Shown in pieces: positions 1-6,240 of a DNA stretch of 7,291 nt. Within the stretch, counting starts at the first letter, position 1. Each line of letters opens with the position of its first letter. The notes beneath the pieces are model-generated. The model searched no databases, was not told where the DNA came from, and saw nothing but the letters and a program-made list of their open reading frames with translations. A program made the position numbers and the translations under genes. Source of the stretch: Chloroflexota bacterium (lineage in GTDB: Bacteria; Chloroflexota; Limnocylindria; Limnocylindrales; CSP1-4); contig JAJYDP010000243.1 of assembly GCA_021777365.1 (NCBI GenBank), positions 1 to 7,291 on the forward strand, written 5' to 3'.

Positions 1-220
1 TCCAGTACGCGTGGGACGAGCCCCAGTACGTGTCGAACGTGGGCGGCGTCACCAGGATCGAGCAGCCATCCTCGTACCTGCCCACCCGCGGGTCGCGCGC
101 GCTCGGGGCGGTGAACTGGGCGTAGAACCGGTCGGGATACTGGACGCAGTGGGGGTCCGCGGTGTCCTCACGGAGGAAGCTGATGGTCAGCGGCGGGTAC
201 GACGTCATCGGGCACGCCAT
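1..220 (-). CDS. Unrecognised protein, N-terminal part only (cut by left edge)
   Basis: Reading leftward from the ATG at 220-218, the frame stays open for 73 codons to the window edge. It begins MACPMTSYPPLTISFLREDT and runs on to DGCSILVTPPTFDTYWGSS near the edge. Nearly every codon ends in G or C while the first two positions are mixed, as in the accepted genes. That bias fades just upstream of the ATG, and an in-frame TGA lies about 50 bases further up, so the start looks right. A second in-frame ATG at 208 is possible. Neither start has a clear Shine-Dalgarno sequence. There is no signal peptide or membrane segment in the visible part. I do not recognise the family: Tyr, Pro and Asp are common and three cysteines are visible. 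It is divergent from the deacetylase-like gene. The opposite strand has a 40-codon open stretch sharing the same third positions, but it hits a TAG at 123-125, so the minus-strand reading is preferred. Confidence 0.55.
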   Translation of the reverse strand, partial: MACPMTSYPPLTISFLREDTADPHCVQYPDRFYAQFTAPSARDPRVGRYEDGCSILVTPPTFDTYWGSSHAYW

Positions 221-317
221 GCTAGCGTACGTCGGCTTTCGGGGGCTACCGTGACGCGTTCGAGACAGTCGTCACGCGCGGGAGAGGGTGAGCTGTGACG
301 ATGGCGACGATCCTGCG
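221..317. promoter_or_regulatory. Divergent intergenic region, gene 1 / deacetylase-like gene
   Basis: About 97 bases separate two divergent genes, so both promoters should lie here or inside the neighbouring 5' ends. I see no convincing -35/-10 pair on either strand, only isolated TANNNT hexamers: TACCGT at 247-252 on the plus strand and TACGCT just upstream of the minus-strand ATG. A purine-rich GGAGAGG at 281-287 abuts the possible GTG start at 288 with no spacer. The region is called by position, not by a motif. Confidence 0.3.
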
Positions 318-1259
318 ATGACGCCTGAGGCGAGGGTCCGCGCCGTGGCCCGGTCGGTGCGCAACCGCGTCGCCCGGGAGCGCCGGACCGACGGGATCCG
401 CCGCACGCTGGTCGCCGAACGGCAGCGCGTGCTGGCCCGCCGCCGCGCCTTCGGATCCGACGACCTCGAGGCCCTCGATGCGATTCTCCGGCAGGCGCAG
501 GCAGTCATCCCGGTCCGGGCCCTCATCGAGCTGCCGGCCGGTCAGCGTTCCCCCCGTTTGGTGGTGCTCCGGCACGACACCGACAACGACATCGACAACG
601 CCGTCCGTTTCGCCGAGTGGGAGGCCGCGCGAGGCTATCGCGCCAGCTATTACGTGCTGCACACGGACTGGTACTACCGCGAGGGGTTCGCCGGACCCCC
701 CACGCGCTACGTGCTGCGGGCGCTCGAGCGGATCCAGCGGCTGGGCCACGAGATCGGCCTCCACAACAACGCGATCACGGTGGCGCTGCGGACAGGGCGC
801 GACCCGGTGGAGGTCGTCTCGGCCGAGCTGGAGTACCTGCGCCGCCACGGCTTCGACGTGGTGGGGACTGCGGCTCACGGTGACGCGCTGTGCCGGACGT
901 GCGGCTACAACAACGGCGAGGTGTTCGTGGAGACGCCGCGCCCGGAGCATGGACCGGCAGCCCGGACCATCGCCTGCACCGAGGCGGCCTCGGGACGGGC
1001 GCTGCGCACGGAGCTGCGGCCCGCCACCATGGCCTCGCTGGGGCTGACCTACGAGGCCAACTTCATCGAGAACCGCCACTACCTGACCGACTCGCACGGC
1101 CGGTGGAACCGTCCGCTGGAGGTGGCGGCCGCTGAGTTCGACCGGCGCGATGCCTTCCTGAAGTTCCTGATCCACCCGTCCTGGTGGGCCTTCCAGGGCG
1201 AACCGCTGCTCGGCGGGCCGGTTGCGACACCGTCTCCGGGGGACGCGCCCGCGCCGTGA
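318..1259 (+). CDS. Polysaccharide deacetylase-like protein (NodB/CE4 fold)
   Basis: This 313-residue cytoplasmic-looking protein (no signal peptide) has an Arg-rich N-terminal helical stretch of about 60 residues, then a NodB-like domain. Motif 1 is HDTD (86-89), in the place of the HDVD or TFDD of carbohydrate esterase 4 proteins. Motif 2 is GHEIGLH (143-149). A His-Gly at 187-188 and a C-terminal HPSWW (286-290) follow, an ending common in deacetylase-like proteins of surface-polysaccharide clusters. The family removes N-acetyl groups using a divalent metal; here D89, H149 and perhaps H187 could bind it. The His four residues after H149, expected in the classical HxxxH, is absent. A CRTC pair sits at 192-195. 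The frame extends up to a GTG at 288, but codons 288-317 lack the G/C third-base bias and the GGAGAGG there has no spacer, so the ATG at 318 is chosen. The C-terminus is Ala/Pro-rich. The substrate is unknown, and deacetylase activity is not certain. Confidence 0.8.
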   Translation: MTPEARVRAVARSVRNRVARERRTDGIRRTLVAERQRVLARRRAFGSDDLEALDAILRQAQAVIPVRALIELPAGQRSPRLVVLRHDTDNDIDNAVRFAEWEAARGYRASYYVLHTDWYYREGFAGPPTRYVLRALERIQRLGHEIGLHNNAITVALRTGRDPVEVVSAELEYLRRHGFDVVGTAAHGDALCRTCGYNNGEVFVETPRPEHGPAARTIACTEAASGRALRTELRPATMASLGLTYEANFIENRHYLTDSHGRWNRPLEVAAAEFDRRDAFLKFLIHPSWWAFQGEPLLGGPVATPSPGDAPAP

Positions 1260-1304
1260 TCCCCGCCGGCCGCCTTCCGCGCGCGGCGTGGCAGGTGGTG
1301 CGTT

Positions 1305-1325
1305 CGGCGCCTGGCTACGGCGCCG
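1305..1325. terminator. Possible hairpin between convergent genes
   Basis: CGGCGCC (1305-1311) and GGCGCCG (1319-1325) form a perfect 7-bp G/C stem with a 7-base loop. It lies 45 bases after the deacetylase-like stop and contains the UPF0182 stop codon in its loop. Neither strand has a U-tract after it, so it is not a canonical intrinsic terminator, and short G/C stems arise easily in DNA this GC-rich. It is the only stem I see where both convergent transcripts must end. Confidence 0.25.
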
Positions 1326-4300
1326 GCGAGGCCGACACAGGCGCCACCGGTGGCACCGACGCGGAGGGCACCGGCGCCGCCGACGGCACGCCGGTCAGCG
1401 CGCTCAGGGCATCGACCGCCGACTGGACGAGCTGCATCTCCTGGCCGTAGCCCACGAAGTCGCCTCTGGCCTGATCAGCCTTGGCCGCCGCGAAATGGGT
1501 GCTGATGTACTGGATGAGACCGGCCGCATCTGTGGGCAGGCCGCCGGGCCCCGACGAGGGGCTGGGGTTGGTGCCGGAGCCCGTCGAGCCGCCGCCCGTT
1601 CCCGTCCCGCTCCCCGTGGTCGACTGGCCACCGGTTCCGGCGCCGCTGACGACCGCCTGCAGCGCCTCCGGGAGCGTGTCCCCCCAGCCAACCGTCTGCG
1701 ACGACGCGACCACCACCTTGGTCAGCTGCGGGAACGCCGAGCTGGTGGACTGGAGGTAGATCGGCTCGAGGTACACGAACGACGTGCCGACCGGTATGAC
1801 CAGCAGGCTGCCGCGAATGACCCGGGAGCCGCTCTGGTTCCACAGGCTGATCTGGGCGCTGATCACGGGATCCTGGTCGATGCGCGCCTCGATCTGCGTG
1901 GGGCCCTGGATCGTCGTGTTGGAGGGCAGCTCGTAGACGATCACCTGGCCGCGCGCCGTCCCGTCGTTTCGGGCCGCCACCCAGGCGATCATGTTCGGCC
2001 GGGATGCCGGCACCATGGGCTGGACCAGCACGAACTCCGGCGTGCTCTGGTTCGGCAGGCGCATCTCGACGTAGTACGCCTGCGGCGGCAGGACCTGGGT
2101 GCCGCCGGTGGTCACGGACGGCACCGTCCAGAGGTTGTCGCCCTTGTAGAAGCTGGCCACGTCGGTGACGTGGTAGGCGGCGTACATCTGCGTCTGGGCG
2201 TTGAACACGGACTCGGGCGTGCGCATGTGCGCGGCCAGGCCCTCCGGCATCGTCGAAATGGGCTCGAACATGCCCGGGAACACGCCCTCCCACGCACGGA
2301 TCAGCGGATCGGTGGGATCGGCGACGTAGAAACGGGTGGTGCCGTCGTAGGCGTCCACGGTGATCTTCACGCTGTTGCGGATGTAGTCGTAGGTGGCGCC
2401 GAGGCTGGCATCGTTGATCGCGGTCGCGTCGGGCACGCCGCCCGTGATGGTGTACGCGTCCTGCACGTAGACCAGGTGCCCGTTCGGCGCGATCACCACG
2501 TAGGGGTCACCGTCGAGACTGAGGAACGGGGCGAGCGTGCCGAGGCGATCCGCCAGGCTGCGGTGCAGCAGGAGCCGCGTCTGCGGGGTCACCTGGTCGC
2601 TGATTGCCAGGTTGAGGTCGCCCAGATTCCACGCCCAGAAGAGGCGCTCGGCGGGCGAACCCACCGGCAGCCCCGCGGTCCCCGTGTACCGCGTGTCGAC
2701 GTCGCTGCCGTTGCCGGTGCTGGACGGGTAGTCGAACTCGTTGCTCTTCGCGTCGACCAGCACCCAGCTCGAGGGCCGCTGCCCGAAGTAGATGCGCGGC
2801 TGCGTCACGAGCGGCGCCCCGGGCGACGCGGTCACCGGCAGGTTCTCGATGATCAGGTGGGGCAGGCCGTTCGAGTCGACGGCATTCACCGGCACCATGG
2901 CCAGGCCGTAGCCGTGGGTGTAGAGGACGTGCGCCGCGATCCACGACGGGTTGGGCTGGCTCTTGGACAGGGCCATCTCGCGCGCGGAGAGCATGACCTC
3001 CGTGGGCTGGCCGTTGATGTCGTACCGGTCGATGTTGACCGACGTGAAGGTGTAGTACTGGCGCACCGTCTGGAGCTGGTCGAGCGTCGCCGCCAGGGGG
3101 CGGGCGTCCCACAGGCGCGCGTTGTTGAACGTCGCCTGGTCGTTGCTCACGTCGGCCGCGGTCAGGCTCGAGCGGCCCGGGTCGGACTCGACGTTCCACG
3201 TGTCGAGCGCGAAGGCGCGCCGGGTCATGTCGATGTTGTTCGCGATGTACGGCGCCTCGGCCAGGTTCTGGCTGGGCTGCACGACGAGCTTCTGGTAGGC
3301 GGTGGGAAACACGGCCCCCGCCACGAGGAGCGCGAGGTACCAGGCCCCGCCCACGATGGCGGCGCGACGCGCGAGCCGGGCGTTGCGGATCACCGCCAGC
3401 ACCACCAGCCCGACCGCGGCGATGGCGGTCGATGCCGCGGTCACCGCGGCCAGCGGGAGGCGCACGGCAGCGTCGGTGGCGCCGATTCCCGTGACGAAGC
3501 CGTTCTGCGCGTAGGAGAGGTCGTAGCGGCCCAGCCACTGCATCGCCGCGACCGCCGCGAGCAGCAGGCCGCCCAGCAGGGCGAGGTGCAGCACCGGGCC
3601 GCGGCGCGTCACGTCCGCTCCCCGCACCGCGGCCACGCCGTACGCGGCAGCGGCCAGGAGCACGCTCCCGAGGAGCAGGCCGCCAACTACGGCGACGACG
3701 AGGTGGAGCAGCGGCAGGGTGAACATCCACCAGCCCAGGTCCAGCCCGAAGACCGGGTCGATGACGGCCGCCCCCGACGGCGAGTACGGCACGCGATGCT
3801 GCCACAGCGCCACGGTCTGCCACGTGCCCGCCAGGAGCAGGCCGGCGAGGAGCGCGAGCGCGAGTGCCAGGACGACGAGGCTGCGCCGACCACGCCAGCG
3901 CGGCAGATTGGCCGCGGCAGTCAGCCAGGCCTCACCCCGTGCGTCGACGGAGCGAGCGCGTCCCTGCGCGGCCACCACGGCGTCGGTCGGGTCGTGGCTC
4001 AGGCGCCAGGCCAGGGCCAGGTTCAACAGCAGGACGACCGCGCTGCCGAGCAGGCCGGCGACGAAGAGCGTCACGCCGTACGTGAACTGGGTCGTCCAGG
4101 TGCCGCCGAACCCCACGTTCCGGAACCACAGGTAGTTGGCGAGGGGGCCCGAGAGAGCCCCGAGCAGGAACCAGGCCAGTACGACCGGGACAAGCACGAC
4201 GACCAGGAGCCGCAGGATGCGGCGCACGCTCCAGCGGCCCCGACCTGTTCCTCGCGGGCGCCTTCCCGTGCCGCGAGCGAGGGCGTCCTGGCCGCGGTTC

Positions 4301-4359
4301 ACCAGCCAATCGCCGAGGCTCTCGAAGCGGGAGTCGTCTGATGGTCGCAGTTGTCCCAT
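1315..4359 (-). CDS. UPF0182 family seven-pass membrane protein
   Basis: This 1014-residue protein matches UPF0182 (COG1615, PF03699) along almost its whole length. Seven hydrophobic segments lie at about 48-68, 93-117, 159-179, 211-240, 257-273, 303-323 and 334-352. A large domain, probably extracytoplasmic, covers about 355-905. Family motifs visible include NYLWFRNVGF (75-84), QNLAEAPYIANNI near 364, NNARLWDARPL near 412, YTHGYG (480-485), IYFGQ (523-527), PFLSLDGDPYVV near 611, YIRNSVKITVDAYDG near 659, HMRTPESVF (711-719) and NMIAWVAARNDG (789-800). Residues 906-940 are a Gly/Ser/Thr-rich linker, then a short helical piece carries the family-like GDFVGYGQEM (966-975), and the end is a Pro/Ala/Ser-rich tail. 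The family is found in Actinomycetota, Cyanobacteria, Chloroflexota and Clostridia and has no established biochemical role. The ATG at 4359 has an upstream AAAGGAG. The gene stands alone, convergent with the deacetylase-like gene and divergent from the export operon. Confidence 0.93.
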   Translation of the reverse strand: MGQLRPSDDSRFESLGDWLVNRGQDALARGTGRRPRGTGRGRWSVRRILRLLVVVLVPVVLAWFLLGALSGPLANYLWFRNVGFGGTWTTQFTYGVTLFVAGLLGSAVVLLLNLALAWRLSHDPTDAVVAAQGRARSVDARGEAWLTAAANLPRWRGRRSLVVLALALALLAGLLLAGTWQTVALWQHRVPYSPSGAAVIDPVFGLDLGWWMFTLPLLHLVVAVVGGLLLGSVLLAAAAYGVAAVRGADVTRRGPVLHLALLGGLLLAAVAAMQWLGRYDLSYAQNGFVTGIGATDAAVRLPLAAVTAASTAIAAVGLVVLAVIRNARLARRAAIVGGAWYLALLVAGAVFPTAYQKLVVQPSQNLAEAPYIANNIDMTRRAFALDTWNVESDPGRSSLTAADVSNDQATFNNARLWDARPLAATLDQLQTVRQYYTFTSVNIDRYDINGQPTEVMLSAREMALSKSQPNPSWIAAHVLYTHGYGLAMVPVNAVDSNGLPHLIIENLPVTASPGAPLVTQPRIYFGQRPSSWVLVDAKSNEFDYPSSTGNGSDVDTRYTGTAGLPVGSPAERLFWAWNLGDLNLAISDQVTPQTRLLLHRSLADRLGTLAPFLSLDGDPYVVIAPNGHLVYVQDAYTITGGVPDATAINDASLGATYDYIRNSVKITVDAYDGTTRFYVADPTDPLIRAWEGVFPGMFEPISTMPEGLAAHMRTPESVFNAQTQMYAAYHVTDVASFYKGDNLWTVPSVTTGGTQVLPPQAYYVEMRLPNQSTPEFVLVQPMVPASRPNMIAWVAARNDGTARGQVIVYELPSNTTIQGPTQIEARIDQDPVISAQISLWNQSGSRVIRGSLLVIPVGTSFVYLEPIYLQSTSSAFPQLTKVVVASSQTVGWGDTLPEALQAVVSGAGTGGQSTTGSGTGTGGGSTGSGTNPSPSSGPGGLPTDAAGLIQYISTHFAAAKADQARGDFVGYGQEMQLVQSAVDALSALTGVPSAAPVPSASVPPVAPVSASPAP

Positions 4360-4498
4360 GCCGCGCAGCTACGCTCCTTTCGTGGGGACGAGGCCGTCAC
4401 AGTACTCCGAAGCGGGGCACGGCGCGGCCCACGACAGAGTCGCGCCGCAGCCGCACTGCCCCGAGGCGCCCGCGGCCCCGCGCGGTCGCGAACCACCC
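4360..4498. promoter_or_regulatory. Divergent intergenic region, UPF0182 gene / export operon
   Basis: These 139 bases should hold promoters for the UPF0182 gene (leftward) and the exporter operon (rightward). On the minus strand a TACTGT (4404-4399) lies 39 bases before the ATG. It would be a plausible -10, leaving a short leader that includes the AAAGGAG at 4380-4374, but no -35 sits at the right distance. On the plus strand I see no -10-like hexamer worth naming. The right half (about 4440-4490) is almost pure G/C with small self-complementary runs that look compositional. Confidence 0.35.
4374..4380 (-). promoter_or_regulatory. Ribosome binding site of the UPF0182 gene
   Basis: Read on the minus strand, AAAGGAG lies 14 bases before the ATG at 4359. 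That spacing is on the long side, but this is the only clear Shine-Dalgarno-like sequence at any start in the window, and it supports this ATG as the true start. Confidence 0.5.
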
Positions 4499-5401
4499 AT
4501 GCTACCGTTCCGGCTGCCAATGACGACTCCTGTCCGGGCGGCCCCCGGTGCTCGCCCTGCTGCCGCCCAGCAGCCCCTCGGCTTCCGCGAGTTGTTCCTG
4601 CGCCTCGGCCTCGTCCGCCTGGTCATCCGGGGCCTGCTCGATCTCAGGACGCGCGGACGCCTCCTGCAGTACCTCGTGGGGACCGATCTCAAGCGCACCC
4701 ACGCGGACACGGTCATAGGCCAGCTGTGGTGGCTCATCGACCCGTTCTTCTCGATGGCCATCTACTCGATCCTGGTCACGGTGGTCTTCCAGAAGCAGAT
4801 TCCCGACGCGCCGCTCTTCCTCATGGCGGCGATCCTGCCGTGGCAGTGGTTCCAGTCCTCCCTGCTGGAATCCACGAGCTCCGTGACGGCGCGCGGCAAC
4901 CTGATCCGGCAGATCCAGTTCCCGAAGATCGTCCTCCCGGCTGCCTCAGCCATCGCCGGCACCATCACGTTCTCGTTCGGGTTGCTCTCGCTTGCCGTGC
5001 TCTACGTCCTCTACCCGGGTCGCCTCAGCCCCTGGCTGCTGGCGGTCCCGATCATCGCCGCCGTGCAGTTCGTCTTCACCCTTTCGCTGGCAATCCTCTT
5101 CTCCGGCATCAACAGCTTCTACCGCGATGTGCAGAACCTGCTGCGCCACGCGACGCGCGTGTGGTTCTACATGTCGCCGGCGATCTACTCCGTTAGTGCC
5201 CTGCAGGGCACCGTCTTCCGGTACGTCCTGGGATTGAACCCGTTCACGTACATCCTCGGGTCCTACCGCAGCGTGGCCTACTACGGAACCGCTCCGGATT
5301 GGGTGGGGCTGGGCGTGGTCCTCGCGGTCTCCCTGGTCGTGCTGGCGTTCTCGATCTGGATCTTCAAGCGGGTCGAGACCGGCTTCGCGAAGATTCTCTG
5401 A
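4499..5401 (+). CDS. wzm: ABC-2 type polysaccharide export permease (Wzm/TagG-like)
   Basis: This 300-residue inner-membrane subunit would form the channel moving a lipid-linked glycan out of the cytoplasm. After an Ala/Pro-rich N-terminus and an amphipathic region (about 28-65) come the family features: LKRTHADTVIGQLWWLIDPF (64-83), hydrophobic segments near 83-97, 105-125, 144-172, 178-203 and 268-290, a YRDVQNLLRHATRVWFYMSP stretch (208-227), and LNPFTYILGSYRSV (246-259). These are typical of ABC-2 exporters of O-antigen, teichoic acid or capsule. The length is near the usual 260-300. The frame is open back to 4136, but the upstream part is antisense to the UPF0182 gene, so the first ATG clear of that gene, 4499, is chosen. 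The ATG at 4520 (293 residues) is equally possible, and neither has a Shine-Dalgarno sequence. The stop overlaps the ATPase start (TGATG), indicating translational coupling. The symbol follows the family; the exported glycan is not known. Confidence 0.9.
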   Translation: MLPFRLPMTTPVRAAPGARPAAAQQPLGFRELFLRLGLVRLVIRGLLDLRTRGRLLQYLVGTDLKRTHADTVIGQLWWLIDPFFSMAIYSILVTVVFQKQIPDAPLFLMAAILPWQWFQSSLLESTSSVTARGNLIRQIQFPKIVLPAASAIAGTITFSFGLLSLAVLYVLYPGRLSPWLLAVPIIAAVQFVFTLSLAILFSGINSFYRDVQNLLRHATRVWFYMSPAIYSVSALQGTVFRYVLGLNPFTYILGSYRSVAYYGTAPDWVGLGVVLAVSLVVLAFSIWIFKRVETGFAKIL

Positions 5402-6231
5402 TGCCAGCTTCGCCTTACGCCGTCGAGGTGCGGGACCTCGGCATCCGCTACAACCTCCACCTGACGCGACGGACGACGCTCAAGGGATCGCTGGCTGAGT
5501 GGGTCGGTCGCAAGCAGCAGGTGGACCGGTACTTCTGGGCGCTTCGCCACGTCGACTTCAAGATCGGTCACGGGGAATCGCTCGGGATCCTGGGGCCGAA
5601 CGGTGCCGGCAAGAGCACGCTGCTGCTGGCACTGGCCGGGATCCTGGCCCCCGACGAGGGCTCCATCAGGCTGGGGGGGCGTGTCTCCTCCCTGCTGACG
5701 CTGGGCGCCGGGTTCGAGATGGAGGTCTCGGGACGCGACAACATCGCGCTGATCGGTGCCTTCATGGGCATCCGCCACCGGGTCATGCGCGACCTGACGC
5801 CGTCGATCATCGAGTTCGCGGACATCGGCCCGTTCATCGACGCGCCGGTGCGGACCTACTCCTCGGGAATGCGCGCGCGTCTGGGGTTCTCCATCGCGAC
5901 CGCCATCGCGCCGGACATCCTCCTGCTCGACGAGGTGCTTGGCACCGGCGACGAGGAGTTCCGTGGCCGCAGCCAGCAGCGCATCCGGGACCTGGTCGAG
6001 CACGCCAGGGCGATCGTCCTGGTGACGCACGATCTCACCACGGTCACCGAGTTCTGCAACCGCGCCCTGCTGATGGAGTTCGGGCAGGTGCTCTACGAGG
6101 GCACCCCGCAGGACACCGTCGAGTTCTACAAGGATCGCGTCCGGCAGCGCAAGCGGCGGCTCGAGGAGGCGGCGCACGGGTCCGCGGCCTCGTTTCCTCC
6201 CCCGGCCATGCTGGACCGGCACGCGCCGTAG
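5401..6231 (+). CDS. wzt: ABC transporter ATPase for polysaccharide export (Wzt/TagH-like)
   Basis: This 276-residue ATPase powers the permease encoded just before it. Visible motifs are Walker A GPNGAGKST (65-73), the stretch LGAGFEMEVSGRDNI (101-115) where the Q-loop glutamine is replaced as usual in this subfamily, the signature YSSGMRARLGFS (153-164), Walker B DILLLDE (172-178), a D-loop-like GTGDEEF (181-187) and the switch His H210. The N-terminal VRDLGIRYNLHLTRRTTLKG followed by a WALRHVDF segment is characteristic of Wzt/TagH rather than drug exporters. The ATG at 5401 shares its A with the permease stop. An upstream in-frame start at 5299 lies inside the permease gene and is not used. 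After the nucleotide-binding domain (about 1-245) there is only a short Arg/Lys-rich tail. The C-terminal carbohydrate-binding domain found in Wzt of E. coli O8/O9a is absent, so no glycan-end recognition is expected from this subunit. Confidence 0.93.
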   Translation: MPASPYAVEVRDLGIRYNLHLTRRTTLKGSLAEWVGRKQQVDRYFWALRHVDFKIGHGESLGILGPNGAGKSTLLLALAGILAPDEGSIRLGGRVSSLLTLGAGFEMEVSGRDNIALIGAFMGIRHRVMRDLTPSIIEFADIGPFIDAPVRTYSSGMRARLGFSIATAIAPDILLLDEVLGTGDEEFRGRSQQRIRDLVEHARAIVLVTHDLTTVTEFCNRALLMEFGQVLYEGTPQDTVEFYKDRVRQRKRRLEEAAHGSAASFPPPAMLDRHAP

Positions 6232-6240
6232 CGCGGTAGC

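Noticed and set aside
11..298. A 95-codon plus-strand open frame at the left edge
   Set aside because: It is Arg-rich and lacks G/C bias at third positions, consistent with a shadow of the minus-strand partial gene.
246..1175. A 309-codon minus-strand open frame opposite the deacetylase-like gene
   Set aside because: The plus-strand reading has deacetylase-fold motifs in the right order; the minus translation is low-complexity and motif-free.
1279..1288. CCGCGCGCGG palindrome in the convergent gap
   Set aside because: It has no loop, no U-tract and an alternating GC composition; not a credible terminator or operator on its own.
1222..4341. A 1039-codon open frame on the plus strand opposite the UPF0182 gene
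   Set aside because: Its translation is dominated by Arg, His, Gln and Gly, its third positions fall on the first positions of UPF0182 codons, and UPF0182 has clear family motifs along its whole length. Long antisense frames are expected in DNA with this codon bias.
4471..4482. CGCGG-CC-CCGCG inverted repeat upstream of the permease
   Set aside because: The loop is too short for the full stem, and such small palindromes are common in nearly pure G/C sequence.
4136..4498. N-terminal extension of the permease into the UPF0182 gene
   Set aside because: The extra 121 residues are Arg/Pro/Ser-rich, largely antisense to the UPF0182 5' end, and unlike any permease N-terminus.
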